Positions 1-8,435 are shown, counted from the stretch's first letter. The stretch: DNA of 64,000 nt from VXNF01 sp965116465 (GCA_965116465.1 OZ220687.1:3038001-3102000); one strand, 5' to 3'. The notes: generated by a model not told the origin, from the letters alone. Program-made: numbers and translations.

Positions 1-897
1 GCCTGCTATGCCCGCACGGAGTCCACGCGGATCGCCTTCGCCGAGGCTCGGGGCTGCCGGGCGGCGACGTCGTTCAACGAGCTCATCGCCGCCGACGACG
101 TGGAGGGCGTCGTGCTGGCGACGCCGCACAGCACCCACGGCGACCAGATCTGCGAGGTGGCGGCCGCCGGCAAGGGTGCGCTCGTCGACAAGCCCTTCAC
201 GCTGAGCGTCGCCGACGGGCGGCGCGCCATGACCGCGGCGGCCGACGCCGGGACCGTGCTGATGGTGGGCCACCAGCGGCGCCGCCTTGCCGCGGTGCGT
301 CGCATCCGCGCCATGGTCGACGAGGGGAGTCTCGGCACGCTGCTGCTGGCGACATCGGTCTTCGTGGTGGGCCGCGGCTTCCCGGCCTCCTGGCGGTCCT
401 CGCGGCACGAAAGCCCGCTCGGCGGCATGACCGGGCTCGGTGTGCACATGATCGACACCTTCCACTACCTCGTCGGCCCGATCCGCCGGGTCAGCGCCTT
501 CAGCAACGGGGTGCTACCCGGCGAGCCCCTCGACCACGCCACCGGGCTGCTGTTCGAGTTCAACTCCGGTGCCGTCGGCAACCTGGTGACCTCCCACTAC
601 AACCCGTTCACGGAGGAGTTCTGCATCTTCGGCTCGGCTGCCTCGGCGTCCAGCCAGAACGAGGGGACCCGCCTGTTCACCCAGCAGCGCAGCGAGATGG
701 GGCGCAGCGAGGTGCCCCTTCCGGCCACCGATCCGCTGGCCGAGCAGGTCGCCGAGTTCGCCGGCGCCATCCGGGGCGAGGGTCCCGTCGAGACCGACGG
801 CGAGGTGGGCCTGGCGGTGATCGCCGTGCTGGAGGCCGCCATGGCCTCGGTGGAGCGCGGCGAGGCGGTCACCGTCGCCGAGTTCGCCGGCGGCTAG
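1..897 (+). CDS. Gfo/Idh/MocA family oxidoreductase, 5' end outside the window
   Basis: The reading frame is open from base 1, so the N-terminal Rossmann start lies upstream and about 298 residues are visible. The family uses NAD(P)H to oxidise or reduce sugars, inositols and related hydroxyl compounds. A D-K-P triplet (Lys at 190-192) is the usual E/D-K-P motif at the end of the nucleotide-binding half. Near 439 a G-V-H-M-I-D-T stretch matches the catalytic-domain G-x-H-x(3)-D pattern. The C-terminal half has the open beta-sheet character of the family. The substrate cannot be read from the sequence. The gene ends 68 nt before the YceI start and is probably transcribed separately, because a TAGCAT box lies between them. 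Confidence 0.85.
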   Translation, partial: ACYARTESTRIAFAEARGCRAATSFNELIAADDVEGVVLATPHSTHGDQICEVAAAGKGALVDKPFTLSVADGRRAMTAAADAGTVLMVGHQRRRLAAVRRIRAMVDEGSLGTLLLATSVFVVGRGFPASWRSSRHESPLGGMTGLGVHMIDTFHYLVGPIRRVSAFSNGVLPGEPLDHATGLLFEFNSGAVGNLVTSHYNPFTEEFCIFGSAASASSQNEGTRLFTQQRSEMGRSEVPLPATDPLAEQVAEFAGAIRGEGPVETDGEVGLAVIAVLEAAMASVERGEAVTVAEFAGG

Positions 898-951
898 CGG
901 GTCGGCCGACGCCGTTGCGCCGCGCCCCGGCAGCGGCGACACCCCAGTCAC

Positions 952-957
952 TAGCAT
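952..957 (+). promoter_or_regulatory. -10 box of a probable leaderless promoter (yceI-like gene)
   Basis: TAGCAT lies 8 nt before the GTG at 966. No Shine-Dalgarno sequence precedes that GTG, which fits transcription starting at or next to the start codon. No convincing -35 is visible. The same arrangement recurs through the window. Confidence 0.45.
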
Positions 958-965
958 CTCCCGCG

Positions 966-1562
966 GTGGACGCTCACTACACGCGGGTCGTCGACGGTCG
1001 TGTCGTGCCGGTGGCGGGGGAGTGGGTGATCGACGGCCTGCACACCTCGGTGGCCTTCGCCGCCCGGCACCTGCTGACGGCCATGCGCGGGCGCTTCCGC
1101 CACGTTGCCGGCCGGATCGTCATCGCCGAGGATCCCGCGGAGTCGCGCACCGAGGTGCGAATCGAGGCGGCGAGCATCGACACGGCACATCCGAAGGCGG
1201 ACGAGCATCTGCGCGGGCCGATGTTCCTCGATGTCGAGCGCTACCCGGCACTGACGTTCCGCGGCGAGGGGGCCCGTGCCACCGGTTCGGACTCCTGGAC
1301 GGTGCCCGGCAACCTCACCGTCCGCGACGTCACTCTCCCGCTGGAGTTGGCCGTGCGGTTCCTGGGGGCGGTGCGGCACCCGTCCATGCCGGTGGCGAAG
1401 ATGTCCTTCGAGGCCACCGGCCAGCTTCGGCGCGACGACTTCGGCGTTGCCGGCTACATGGACGTGCATGCCCCGGGGGTGCCCGACGTCCTGCTCGTGG
1501 GCCGCGAGGTCCGGATCCGCCTCGACGTGGAGGCCGATCTGTCTCTCGACGGCGGGGATTGA
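966..1562 (+). CDS. YceI family protein
   Basis: This 198-residue protein has the YceI lipocalin-like signature. It opens with G-E-W-V-I-D-x-x-H-T-S-V-A-F-A-A-R-H, close to the usual G-x-W-x-I-D-x-x-H-S-x-x-x-F-x-x-R-H. It continues with the H-P-K-A-D-E-H-L segment and an F-L-D-V-E-R-Y-P motif. YceI proteins bind isoprenoid-like amphiphiles; their exact role is often unknown. No signal peptide is seen, so it is probably cytoplasmic, as in many actinobacterial members. A TTG at 915 would add 17 poorly conserved residues. GTG 966 is preferred because the -10 box is at 952-957. The kinase gene begins 3 nt after the stop, so the two are probably co-transcribed. Confidence 0.85.
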   Translation: MDAHYTRVVDGRVVPVAGEWVIDGLHTSVAFAARHLLTAMRGRFRHVAGRIVIAEDPAESRTEVRIEAASIDTAHPKADEHLRGPMFLDVERYPALTFRGEGARATGSDSWTVPGNLTVRDVTLPLELAVRFLGAVRHPSMPVAKMSFEATGQLRRDDFGVAGYMDVHAPGVPDVLLVGREVRIRLDVEADLSLDGGD

Positions 1563-1565
1563 GCC

Positions 1566-2765
1566 GTGGCGCGACACGGCGTGACGTCCGGTCCGGCGAT
1601 ACCCGCGGGCGTCGAGCAGATCACCGCCGGCTGGTTGCAGAGCGCCCTTGCGGCGGGAGGCGTGGTCGATGTCCCGCCGGTCGAGAGCATCGACGTGTCC
1701 CAGGTCGGCGCCGGCGTCGGACACGTCGGCGAGTCGGTGCGCTGCCGGCTCAGCTATGCCGAGGAGCGCCCGGGAGCCCCGGCGACGGTGTTCGTGAAGC
1801 TGCACTCCTCGCACCGGAAGACCGACAAGCTCGCCCGGCGGGTGCGGCTCTACCAGCGGGAATGCGACTTCTACCGGCTCCTGGCGCACCGGGCCCCGAT
1901 CCGGTCACCGATCCTCTACTACGGCGACTACGAGCGCCGGAGCAACCGGCTCGCCCTCGTGCTGGAGGACCTGGAGGGCATGGCACGGGTGGACGAGATC
2001 GACGGCGCCGACGCGGAGCAGGCCGGGCGGGTCATCCGGGCGATCGCAAAGTTCCACGCCTATTCGTGGAACGAGACCCACACCTCGCCGTACAGGGACA
2101 TCTTCGACTCGCTGGATCCGAAGTGGCGACCGCCGGTGCAGCTCATCTACCTGGCGTCGCTGCGGCGGACCTTCGAGGTGTTCGGCGACCACTTCTCTCC
2201 TGACATGCGCCGCACAACCGAGACGCTCGGCTGGAAGGCGGCGGACTACATGGGCGACCTGGCGCGGGGCCCGCGGGCCTTCGGCCACGGCGACTACCGG
2301 CTGGACAACATGTTCTTCGGGCCCGGACCCGACGATCTGGCCGTGATCGACTGGCAGGTCTGCGGGGGCAACAACCCCCTCGGCGACGTGGCCTACTTCC
2401 TCGGCGGCAGCCTGCCGATCGAACTGCGGCGGAGCATCGAGCGGGACGTCGTGGCCGAATACCACGAGACCCTGCGCCAGGGGGGCGTCGAGGGGATCGG
2501 TTCGGAGGACTGCTGGCGGCTCTACCGCCAGAACATGTTCGTCCGGATGCTCGTCATCGTGATCAGCGCCGGGGGCCTCGACATCTCCAACGAGCGCAGC
2601 GTCCGGTTGCTCGGTCTCGGCCTGGATCGCACGCTGGCCGCCCTCGAGGACCTGGACTCCGAGGCGTTCCTCCCCACCCGCCGGCGGCTCTTCGGCCCGT
2701 CATGGGCGTTCTCCACGGCCTCCCGCTGCGCCTACCAGGCCACCAGGGCGCTGCGCAGATCCTGA
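1566..2765 (+). CDS. Phosphotransferase / ecdysteroid-kinase-like (CHK-type) kinase
   Basis: This 399-residue protein has a small-molecule kinase fold of the aminoglycoside phosphotransferase / EcKinase group. The catalytic loop H-G-D-Y-R-L-D-N begins at His241, and the metal-binding V-I-D-W-Q has Asp262. The lid region includes V-F-V-K-L-H near residue 74, with the likely ATP-site lysine. In high-GC actinobacteria these proteins often sit beside acyl-CoA or steroid genes, but no such partner is seen here, so the substrate is open. It starts with GTG 3 nt after the YceI stop, consistent with one transcript. Confidence 0.8.
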   Translation: MARHGVTSGPAIPAGVEQITAGWLQSALAAGGVVDVPPVESIDVSQVGAGVGHVGESVRCRLSYAEERPGAPATVFVKLHSSHRKTDKLARRVRLYQRECDFYRLLAHRAPIRSPILYYGDYERRSNRLALVLEDLEGMARVDEIDGADAEQAGRVIRAIAKFHAYSWNETHTSPYRDIFDSLDPKWRPPVQLIYLASLRRTFEVFGDHFSPDMRRTTETLGWKAADYMGDLARGPRAFGHGDYRLDNMFFGPGPDDLAVIDWQVCGGNNPLGDVAYFLGGSLPIELRRSIERDVVAEYHETLRQGGVEGIGSEDCWRLYRQNMFVRMLVIVISAGGLDISNERSVRLLGLGLDRTLAALEDLDSEAFLPTRRRLFGPSWAFSTASRCAYQATRALRRS

Positions 2766-2870
2766 CCCCGCTCCACGTGAGCTTTCCTAGGCCCGCCGGG
2801 GCAAGCGAAGTCACGAACCCCTACGCACACGTGGCGCATCTCTGCAACCCGGACAAGGCGAGATTCACCG

Positions 2871-3314
2871 ATGGCACGGACGACTGAACAGCGGGTAGAG
2901 GACGCGAGGGCGAAGCTCGATGCCGGAGGTGATGCGTGGCTGGCGACGTCAGGCCCCACCGGACCTCATCTGGTCCCGCTGAGCCTCGCGTGGGACTCGG
3001 CGTCCGGGGGCTTGATCTTCTGCGCCGAGCAGCGAAGCGTCACCACGCGAAACATCGCAGCCGAGCCGGCCGTTCGAATCGGGCTGGGGCCGACGAACGA
3101 CGTCCTGATGATCGACGGCACGGCACGAATAACCGGACCGGTCCGAGACGACGAGACCTTGGCTGCAATCTTCCACGAGAGGACCAGATGGGACCCGCGC
3201 GGCGACAGCGGCGATTGGATCTTCATCCGGGTCACACCCTCCCGGATGCAGGCATGGCGCGGCGTCGATGAGATCGCGGACCGAACCGTCATGGTCGACG
3301 GCATCTGGAGGTGA
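2871..3314 (+). CDS. PPOX-class (pyridoxamine oxidase-like) flavin or F420-binding protein
   Basis: This 147-residue single-domain protein has a split-barrel flavin-binding fold. It shows the early A-W-L-A-T-S-G-x-x-G-x-P-H-L-V-P core, then R-N-I-A-A-E-P-A-V-R, and ends with W-R. Members in actinobacteria commonly bind F420 and reduce small molecules, and the window encodes F420 synthesis genes (16965-18676). F420 use here is inference; FMN or heme are alternatives. The ATG follows an AAGGCGAG segment 8 nt upstream. The 105 nt before it hold no other gene. No close functional partner is adjacent. Confidence 0.75.
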   Translation: MARTTEQRVEDARAKLDAGGDAWLATSGPTGPHLVPLSLAWDSASGGLIFCAEQRSVTTRNIAAEPAVRIGLGPTNDVLMIDGTARITGPVRDDETLAAIFHERTRWDPRGDSGDWIFIRVTPSRMQAWRGVDEIADRTVMVDGIWR

Positions 3315-3390
3315 CCACACGAGCGACGCGCCCCGGACCTCGCGGGGCCAACTTGCTTGACTCCGGGGGGTGGCGCGAGAGAGGTGCGCC

Positions 3391-3417
3391 GGTATCGCTG
3401 TGATACCATATGGGTAT
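3391..3417 (+). promoter_or_regulatory. Operator-like alternating repeats over the toxin-antitoxin promoter
   Basis: GGTAT at 3391-3395, ATACC at 3403-3407 and GGTAT at 3413-3417 alternate in orientation. This creates two overlapping inverted repeats; the first is GGTATC/GATACC. TACCAT at 3404-3409 is the likely -10 box and lies inside the array. Ribbon-helix-helix antitoxins typically bind such short repeats to repress their own operon. Confidence 0.5.
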
Positions 3418-3619
3418 GGCGATGACCTTGCGGCTGACCGATGAGGAGCGTCACGCCCTGCGCGAGCGCGCCGCTCTCGACGGCGTGTCGATGCAGGATG
3501 CGGCCCGCCGCGCCGTGCGCGAATTCGTGGCGCGCCGCGATCATCAGGACCGCGTCGGCGCTGCGGCCGAGTACGTGATGCACCGCCACGCCGAGGCGCT
3601 GCGGCGCCTGGGGGAGTGA
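3416..3619 (+). CDS. Ribbon-helix-helix type antitoxin
   Basis: This is a 67-residue antitoxin. Residues 2-40 have the RHH pattern: a short strand with alternating hydrophobics (A-M-T-L-R-L-T), then two helices (D-E-E-R-H-A-L-R and S-M-Q-D-A-A-R-R-A-V). The basic C-terminal helix probably wraps the partner toxin. An ATG at 3410 lies directly against the TACCAT box; ATG 3416, 6 nt further on, matches the leaderless spacing in this genome and is preferred. The toxin gene overlaps the stop codon by 4 nt (GTGA). It is expected to neutralise the Doc-like toxin and repress the operon through the repeats at 3391-3417. Confidence 0.75.
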   Translation: MAMTLRLTDEERHALRERAALDGVSMQDAARRAVREFVARRDHQDRVGAAAEYVMHRHAEALRRLGE

Positions 3620-4023
3620 CCGGTCCAGTCGAGTTCCTCGACACCGACGACCTGATCGAACTCGCCCGCCGCCTGCTCGGCGATCCCCCGCCGGTCCGCG
3701 ACGTCGGACTGCTCACCGCCGCGGCGGCGCGCCCGCAAGCCAGCGCGTTCGGCTCCGACGCCTATCCCGACATCTGGACCAAAGCGGCAGCGCTGTTGCA
3801 GTCCGTCGTCAACAACCACGCCCTCATCGACGGCAACAAGCGCCTGGGATGGCTCGCGACGGCGGTGTTCCTCGAACTCAACGGAGCCTCCGTGGCAACT
3901 GCGAACAACGACGACGTGTACGAACTCGTGATGCGCGTGGCAGCCGAGGAGTCTTCTGTCGAGGAGATCGCCGACCTGCTGCGCGAACTGTCTCAACCCT
4001 CGCGACCCCAATCGGAGAACTGA
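3616..4023 (+). CDS. doc: Fic/Doc family toxin
   Basis: The 135-residue length fits Doc (about 126). The catalytic Fic loop is H68-A-L-I-D-G-N-K-R76, matching H-x-F-x-D/N-x-N-K-R except that Phe is replaced by Leu. Doc toxins phosphorylate elongation factor Tu and halt translation. The D-G-N-K-R form is the Doc-like kinase version, lacking the second arginine of AMP-transferring Fic proteins. It overlaps its antitoxin by 4 nt, so translation is coupled. The pair forms the left part of a small accessory island with the DUF4268-like fragment and HigBA to its right. Confidence 0.85.
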   Translation: MTGPVEFLDTDDLIELARRLLGDPPPVRDVGLLTAAAARPQASAFGSDAYPDIWTKAAALLQSVVNNHALIDGNKRLGWLATAVFLELNGASVATANNDDVYELVMRVAAEESSVEEIADLLRELSQPSRPQSEN

Positions 4024-4168
4024 CAACCCGCCGCGCCACGACCTTGCCAGGCCTCGCGCCGTCTGGGCGGTCTGAGCCCCGGCGCCCGCGCCGTAGCGCC
4101 GAGATGGGGCGGCAAGGCTCACTCCCCCCTAGAGGCCGGCGGCCTGTGTGGGAAGACTGTCCCGGGAG

Positions 4169-4585
4169 TTATCCGTCGAGGATGTTGGCTACTCGTGGGT
4201 CGAACGCTCTCTTGAACTTGTCCAGAAGGTCGAGCATCCATGTGCGGGTCTGGTGTTGTTCCTCTGGAGGATCGTTGATCGAGCCGTCCTTCCTGATGCT
4301 GGCACTGGAGAATGTCCATCTGTCGTGGCGGCGCCAGTGCCATTCCGGTGCAGGATCGATGTCGATTGCTCCCTCGATGTGGCTGCGGTCTTCCTGGAGG
4401 GTGTCGAATATGTGTTTGGTAAGCGCGTTGTCGGGAGTCTGGATGTGGCAGCTCACCCACGCGTCGTTCGTCCCCTCGAGAGTCGCCGCGTACCAGATGC
4501 CCTGATTGTGCGGGGACGGGAAATACCGGCCCGTGTGGCCGTACAGCTGCACGGGCGGCGTCGGGAGAATCCCGGAGCGGTCCAC
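4169..4585 (-). pseudogene. DUF4268-like C-terminal domain, probably 5'-truncated
   Basis: From a GTG at 4585 the frame encodes 138 residues ending W-M-L-D-L-L-D-K-F-K-R-A-F-D-P-R-V. This resembles the closing helix of DUF4268 domains, which usually sit behind a PD-(D/E)XK nuclease-like domain. The same frame stays open back to a stop at 4703-4705 and reads R-R-F-R-K-F-F-E-P-L-I just before the GTG. That looks like the true beginning of the domain, but no ATG, GTG or TTG is available there. The gene may therefore be a remnant that lost its front half. Base composition is visibly less GC-rich than the flanks. A functional short protein remains possible. Confidence 0.4.
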
Positions 4586-4719
4586 ATCAGCGATCAGAGG
4601 CTCGAAGAACTTCCGGAATCTCCGGGCATCGGGAGATTCTGACTGCCCCTGCGCCAGAGTCTCTCCCTTGTCCCAACCCCCGAGGAGCGCGCCAGCGCGC
4701 AGCTAGCCAGCCGTAGCCG

Positions 4720-4747
4720 TTGACGATGGACGTCAAACGTCTACGAT
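4720..4747 (+). promoter_or_regulatory. higBA promoter with embedded palindrome
   Basis: TTGACG (4720-4725) and TACGAT (4742-4747) are separated by 16 nt, the clearest -35/-10 pair in the window. The -35 is also the left arm of the inverted repeat TTGACG-N5-CGTCAA (4720-4736), a likely HigA operator. The ATG is 9 nt after the -10, so the transcript is probably leaderless. Confidence 0.6.
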
Positions 4748-4756
4748 GTTCCTGGC

Positions 4757-5038
4757 ATGATCGTCGGGTACAGGGACAAGAGGACCGAGATGTTCGCGGC
4801 TGGAGAATTCGTCCCGGCATTCCAGGGCTTCGAGCAACAGGCTGCGCGGCGGTTGGCGATCCTCAACGCGGCGCCGTCGCTGGACACGTTGCGGGCGCTG
4901 CCCGGCAACCGGCTCGAGGCCCTGCGGGGCGCCCGAAAGGGCCAGTACTCGATTCGGATCAACCGGCAATGGCGCATCTGCTTCACCTGGTCCGGCGACC
5001 TCGGGCCAACGGATGTCGAGATCGTGGACTACCACTAG
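4757..5038 (+). CDS. higB: HigB/RelE-type toxin of a type II toxin-antitoxin system
   Basis: This 93-residue protein has the compact RelE/ParE fold of the plasmid-maintenance killer (HigB) group. It shows L-R-A-L-P-G-N-R-L-E-A-L near the centre, then G-Q-Y-S-I-R-I-N-R-Q-W-R-I-C-F, the usual R-x-x-x-R-I-x-F-x-W strand. HigB proteins are ribosome-dependent mRNA endonucleases. The toxin precedes the antitoxin, the reversed order typical of higBA. The ATG at 4757 sits 9 nt after a strong -10 box. The antitoxin follows after 16 nt with its own strong ribosome binding site. Confidence 0.85.
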   Translation: MIVGYRDKRTEMFAAGEFVPAFQGFEQQAARRLAILNAAPSLDTLRALPGNRLEALRGARKGQYSIRINRQWRICFTWSGDLGPTDVEIVDYH

Positions 5039-5054
5039 CAAGGAGGCCGTCACC

Positions 5055-5342
5055 ATGTTCAAGCGCGCTGTGCATCCCGGAGAGATCCTCAAGGAGGAGT
5101 TGGAAGAGTTGGGTGTGTCCCCGACCGAGTTCGCGCGCCAGATCGACGTGCCGCCCAACCGTGTCGGGCAGATCATCGCCGGCAAGCGATCCGTGACCGC
5201 TGACACCGCGCTGCGATTCGGGCACTGGTTCGGCGTCGAGGCCCAGTTCTGGCTGAACCTCCAGACCCAATTCGACCTGATCATCGCCGAACAAGCCAAC
5301 GGCGCGGCCATCCAGAGCCTGCCCTCAGCAGCACGCGCTTAA
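5055..5342 (+). CDS. higA: HigA-type antitoxin (XRE-family helix-turn-helix)
   Basis: This 95-residue protein opens with H-P-G-E-I-L-K-E-E-L, the hallmark of the HigA addiction-module antitoxin. A helix-turn-helix follows (S-P-T-E-F-A-R-Q-I-D-V-P-P-N-R-V-G-Q-I-I), then the A-L-R-F-G-H-W-F-G segment. It should bind HigB and repress the promoter at 4720-4747. An AAGGAGG at 5039-5045 precedes the ATG by 9 nt, the best Shine-Dalgarno in this region. This fits the antitoxin needing a higher translation rate than the leaderless toxin. Confidence 0.9.
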   Translation: MFKRAVHPGEILKEELEELGVSPTEFARQIDVPPNRVGQIIAGKRSVTADTALRFGHWFGVEAQFWLNLQTQFDLIIAEQANGAAIQSLPSAARA

Positions 5343-5667
5343 CCCGACGCCCACCCCCGCTGCACCCATCGCACCAGCCGCCGCGCGAGAGCGAGCGCGC
5401 TGTCCGAGCGAAGCACCGGAGACACGACATTCCGCGTGAGACAGGGGAGTTTCAGTCGCTTGGAGTGGGGCTCCACGTGTGGGCGGCCCCAAAGTGTGTC
5501 TTGGCCTGGGGGAACGCCTGATCGGCAGGACTCGGTTATCACTCCTGGTATTGCCGGTGGTGGAATTGGGGGTGGTCGGGTGGTGACATGCGGCTGATCG
5601 GCCGGTGCGGATGCCTGTCTTCGGTGTCCGGTCGCGTGTGTCGCAGCAGCGCGCGGGGCTGGCGCGG
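5343..5667. other. Gene-free spacer between higA and the ABC operon
   Basis: These 325 nt separate the accessory island from the minus-strand ABC operon that ends at 5668. I see no credible coding frame, tRNA, long hairpin or clear promoter. It is simply where the island meets the chromosomal background. Confidence 0.5.
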
Positions 5668-6465
5668 TTAGTCGGCGGCGTGGGCCCACCAGCGGCCGCG
5701 GTGGTGCTCCAGGTCCAGGTCCATGGCGAAGCAGGCGCTGAGGCGCTCGGCGGTGAGGACCTCCTCGATGGGCCCGGCGGCGATCACGCGGCCCTCGCGC
5801 AGCAGCAGGACGTGGTCGAATCCCGCCGGGATCTCCTCGACGTGGTGGGTCACGAGCACCGTCGGCGGCGTTGTGGGGTCGGCGCTGAGGGCGTCCAGAG
5901 TGCGCACCAGTTCCTCGCGCCCGGCGAGGTCCAGGGCGGCCGTGGGCTCGTCCAGCAGCACCAGTCCCGGCTCGGTCATGAGTGTCCGGGCGATCTGCAC
6001 CCGCTGGCGCTCGCCCGAGGAGAGCAGGCCGAACTGCTGCGCGGCCAGGTGGCCGCAGCCCATCCGCTCCAGCAGGTCGGCGGCCCGCTGCCGGTCGGCG
6101 TCGCTGTAGCTGTGCCACCACGGCTCCAGGGCCCCGTGGCGGGCGGTCATGACCGCCTCCAGCGCGCTGATCGTGGGGCGGATGCGATCGGAGAGCATGG
6201 CCGAGGCGTAGCCCACCCGGTGGCGCATGCGGCGCACGTCGACGCGGCCCAGGCGCCGGCCCAGGACCTCCACCGTGCCCTCGGTGGGATGCAGGTAGAG
6301 GGCCGCCACCCGCAGCAGCGTGGACTTGCCCGCCCCGTTGGGGCCGAGCACCACCCAACGCTCACCCTGGTCGACCGTCCAGTTCACGTCGGCGAGCAGC
6401 GGCCGCCGGTCCCGCACCACGCCGACGTTGCTCAGCCGCAGGGCCCGGGGTGGCACAGGGATCAT
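5668..6465 (-). CDS. ABC transporter ATP-binding protein
   Basis: This 265-residue stand-alone ATPase has Walker A G-P-N-G-A-G-K-S near residue 39. Signature L-S-S-G-E-R-Q-R lies near 144 and Walker B G-L-V-L-L-D-E-P near 165, followed by a switch His in V-T-H-H. It resembles the YlmA/molybdate-type single ATPases, which often lack an adjacent permease. The ATG at 6465 overlaps the stop of the upstream exporter subunit by 4 nt (ATGA), so all three genes form one operon. No membrane partner of its own is visible, so its partner or regulatory role is unknown. Confidence 0.85.
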   Translation of the reverse strand: MIPVPPRALRLSNVGVVRDRRPLLADVNWTVDQGERWVVLGPNGAGKSTLLRVAALYLHPTEGTVEVLGRRLGRVDVRRMRHRVGYASAMLSDRIRPTISALEAVMTARHGALEPWWHSYSDADRQRAADLLERMGCGHLAAQQFGLLSSGERQRVQIARTLMTEPGLVLLDEPTAALDLAGREELVRTLDALSADPTTPPTVLVTHHVEEIPAGFDHVLLLREGRVIAAGPIEEVLTAERLSACFAMDLDLEHHRGRWWAHAAD

Positions 6466-8435
6466 CGGCTCACCTCCTGAGGGTCGGCGTTCATGTCGAC
6501 GGTCACCGAGGCCGCGCCGTTGCCGGCGGCGTGGGCCTCCCACGTGGCGTACATGGCTGCGTAGAGCCCACCGGCCTCCACCAGTTCGGCGTGGCTTCCG
6601 ATCTCGGCGATCCGCCCATTGTCGACCACGGCGATCCGGTCGGCGCGCATCGCCGTGGCCAGGCGGTGCGCCACGATGACGGCGGTCCGTCCCTCCAGCA
6701 GGGCGTCCAGTGCCCGCTCCACCTGGGCCTCCGAGCGCAGGTCCAGGTTGGACGTGGCCTCGTCGAGGATGAGCACGCGCGGTCGGGCCAGGAAGGCCCG
6801 GGCCAGGGCCAGCAGCTGGCGCTCGCCCGCCGACAACGAGGCGCCGCGCTCGTGACACGGGGTGTCCAGGCCGTCCGGCAAGGACGACACGAACGCCTCC
6901 AGGCCCACGACCCCGCAGGCCTCGGCCACCTCGTCGTCGCCGGCGTCGGGGCGGGCGAAGCGGATGTTGTCCCCGATGGTCCCGTTGAACAGGAACGGCT
7001 CTTGGGGCACCACGCCGAACTGCCGGCGCAGCGACTCCAACTGCACGGTGCGCAGGTCGGTGCCGTCGATCCGCACCATGCCCTCGTCGGGGTCGTAGAA
7101 CCGCACCGCCAGCTTGGCGATCGTGGACTTGCCGGCCCCGGTGGCGCCGACGATGGAGAGGCTCCCGCCCGCGGGGATGTCGAGGTTCACGTCCCGCAGC
7201 ACCAACTCGCCGCCGTCGTAGGAGAACGACACCCCCTCGAAAGTGATCCGGCCCTCGATGGGGCCGAGCGGCACGGCGTCGGGCGCCTCCTCCACGTCGG
7301 GCCGGCGGGCGAGCAGCTCCCGCAGCTTGGCGGTGGAGGACTGGCCCTGCTGGTAGGAGTTGTAGAGCACCACGAGTTGGCCGATCGGGGCGAAGAACGC
7401 TGTCAGATAGAGGGCGAAGGCGGTGAGGGAGCCGAGCGTGAGGCGGCCGTCGACCACCAGCCAGCCGCCCACGCCCAGGACGACCGCCTGGCCGATGATG
7501 CCGACGCCCTCGGCCGCGGAGGCGTATAGCGACGACACCTTGGCGGTGTAGACGTTGGCGTCCTCGTGTTCGGTCACCACGACCTGGTGCTGGGCCACGT
7601 TGCGGCGCCGGCGGTTGTAGGCGGTGATGGTGCGGATGCCGGCCAGGTTCTCCGACAGGTCGGCCAGGACGATGGCGATCCGGTCCCGCACCCGGTTGTA
7701 GCCCGACTCCGAGGCGCGGCGGAACCACAGCGACATCAGCAGCGTGACCGGCACCACGACGCCCACCGTCAGCGCCGCCAGGGGAACGTTCAGGTAGAAC
7801 AGCACGCCGGTGATGACCGCCAGGGTCAGCCCCTGCACGACCATCATCACGAGCCCTTCCTGCAGCAGCATCGTGAGCATCTCGATGTCGCTGGTCATGC
7901 GGGACATCAGCACGCCCGCCTTCTCGGAGGTGTAGAAGCTCAGCGACATCCGCTGGAAGTGGCTGAAGATGCGCACCCGCAGGCCGTACATGAGGCGTTC
8001 GCCGAGGCGCCCCCCGAGGGCGGTGCGGGCGCGCCCGGCCGCCACGTGGAGCACCACGGTGGCGAAGTAGACGGCCACGACGATGCCCAGGATGTCGAAG
8101 CGCCGCGCCGAGACGCCGTCGTCGATGCCGATCTGTGTCAGCAGCGGCCCCGCCTGGGTTGCGGCGGCCTCGAGGATCACGAGGGCCGCCACCACCAGCA
8201 CGCGCAGCCAGTGGGGCCGCAGCATCGTCCGCAGCGACAGCGGCGCCTCCGCCGGGGGGCGGTGTCCGAAGTCCACGTCCGGCTCGGGGTGGTCGGGTTC
8301 GGCGTCCAGGATGTCCGCCGCCCTGTCGATCATCTCGTCGGGGATGCCCGCGAACGGCAACCCGGCGGCGGCGTTGGCCTGCGACGAGGACGGGCCCTGC
8401 GGCCCGGCCACGTAGGACCCTCCCATGAAGCTCAT
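6462..8435 (-). CDS. ABC exporter subunit with fused permease and ATPase (consensus ATPase, degenerate signature)
   Basis: This 657-residue half-transporter has an acidic, flexible N-terminal 75 residues, six membrane helices (about 80-380) and a nucleotide-binding domain. Walker A is G-A-T-G-A-G-K-S near 428 and Walker B is L-I-L-D-E with the catalytic Glu. The signature is the altered L-S-A-G-E instead of L-S-G-G-Q. The next subunit upstream has the opposite pattern, so the two should form a heterodimer with one working and one degenerate ATP site, as in TM287/288-type exporters. The start overlaps the partner stop by ATGA. Likely cargo is a lipid or drug-like compound, not determinable here. 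Confidence 0.88.
   Translation of the reverse strand: MSFMGGSYVAGPQGPSSSQANAAAGLPFAGIPDEMIDRAADILDAEPDHPEPDVDFGHRPPAEAPLSLRTMLRPHWLRVLVVAALVILEAAATQAGPLLTQIGIDDGVSARRFDILGIVVAVYFATVVLHVAAGRARTALGGRLGERLMYGLRVRIFSHFQRMSLSFYTSEKAGVLMSRMTSDIEMLTMLLQEGLVMMVVQGLTLAVITGVLFYLNVPLAALTVGVVVPVTLLMSLWFRRASESGYNRVRDRIAIVLADLSENLAGIRTITAYNRRRRNVAQHQVVVTEHEDANVYTAKVSSLYASAAEGVGIIGQAVVLGVGGWLVVDGRLTLGSLTAFALYLTAFFAPIGQLVVLYNSYQQGQSSTAKLRELLARRPDVEEAPDAVPLGPIEGRITFEGVSFSYDGGELVLRDVNLDIPAGGSLSIVGATGAGKSTIAKLAVRFYDPDEGMVRIDGTDLRTVQLESLRRQFGVVPQEPFLFNGTIGDNIRFARPDAGDDEVAEACGVVGLEAFVSSLPDGLDTPCHERGASLSAGERQLLALARAFLARPRVLILDEATSNLDLRSEAQVERALDALLEGRTAVIVAHRLATAMRADRIAVVDNGRIAEIGSHAELVEAGGLYAAMYATWEAHAAGNGAASVTVDMNADPQEVSR

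Noticed and set aside
4587..4820. Possible upstream part of the DUF4268 gene in another frame
   Set aside because: Its sequence is Arg/Ser-rich and shows no domain; the likely domain start is in the frame of 4169-4702.
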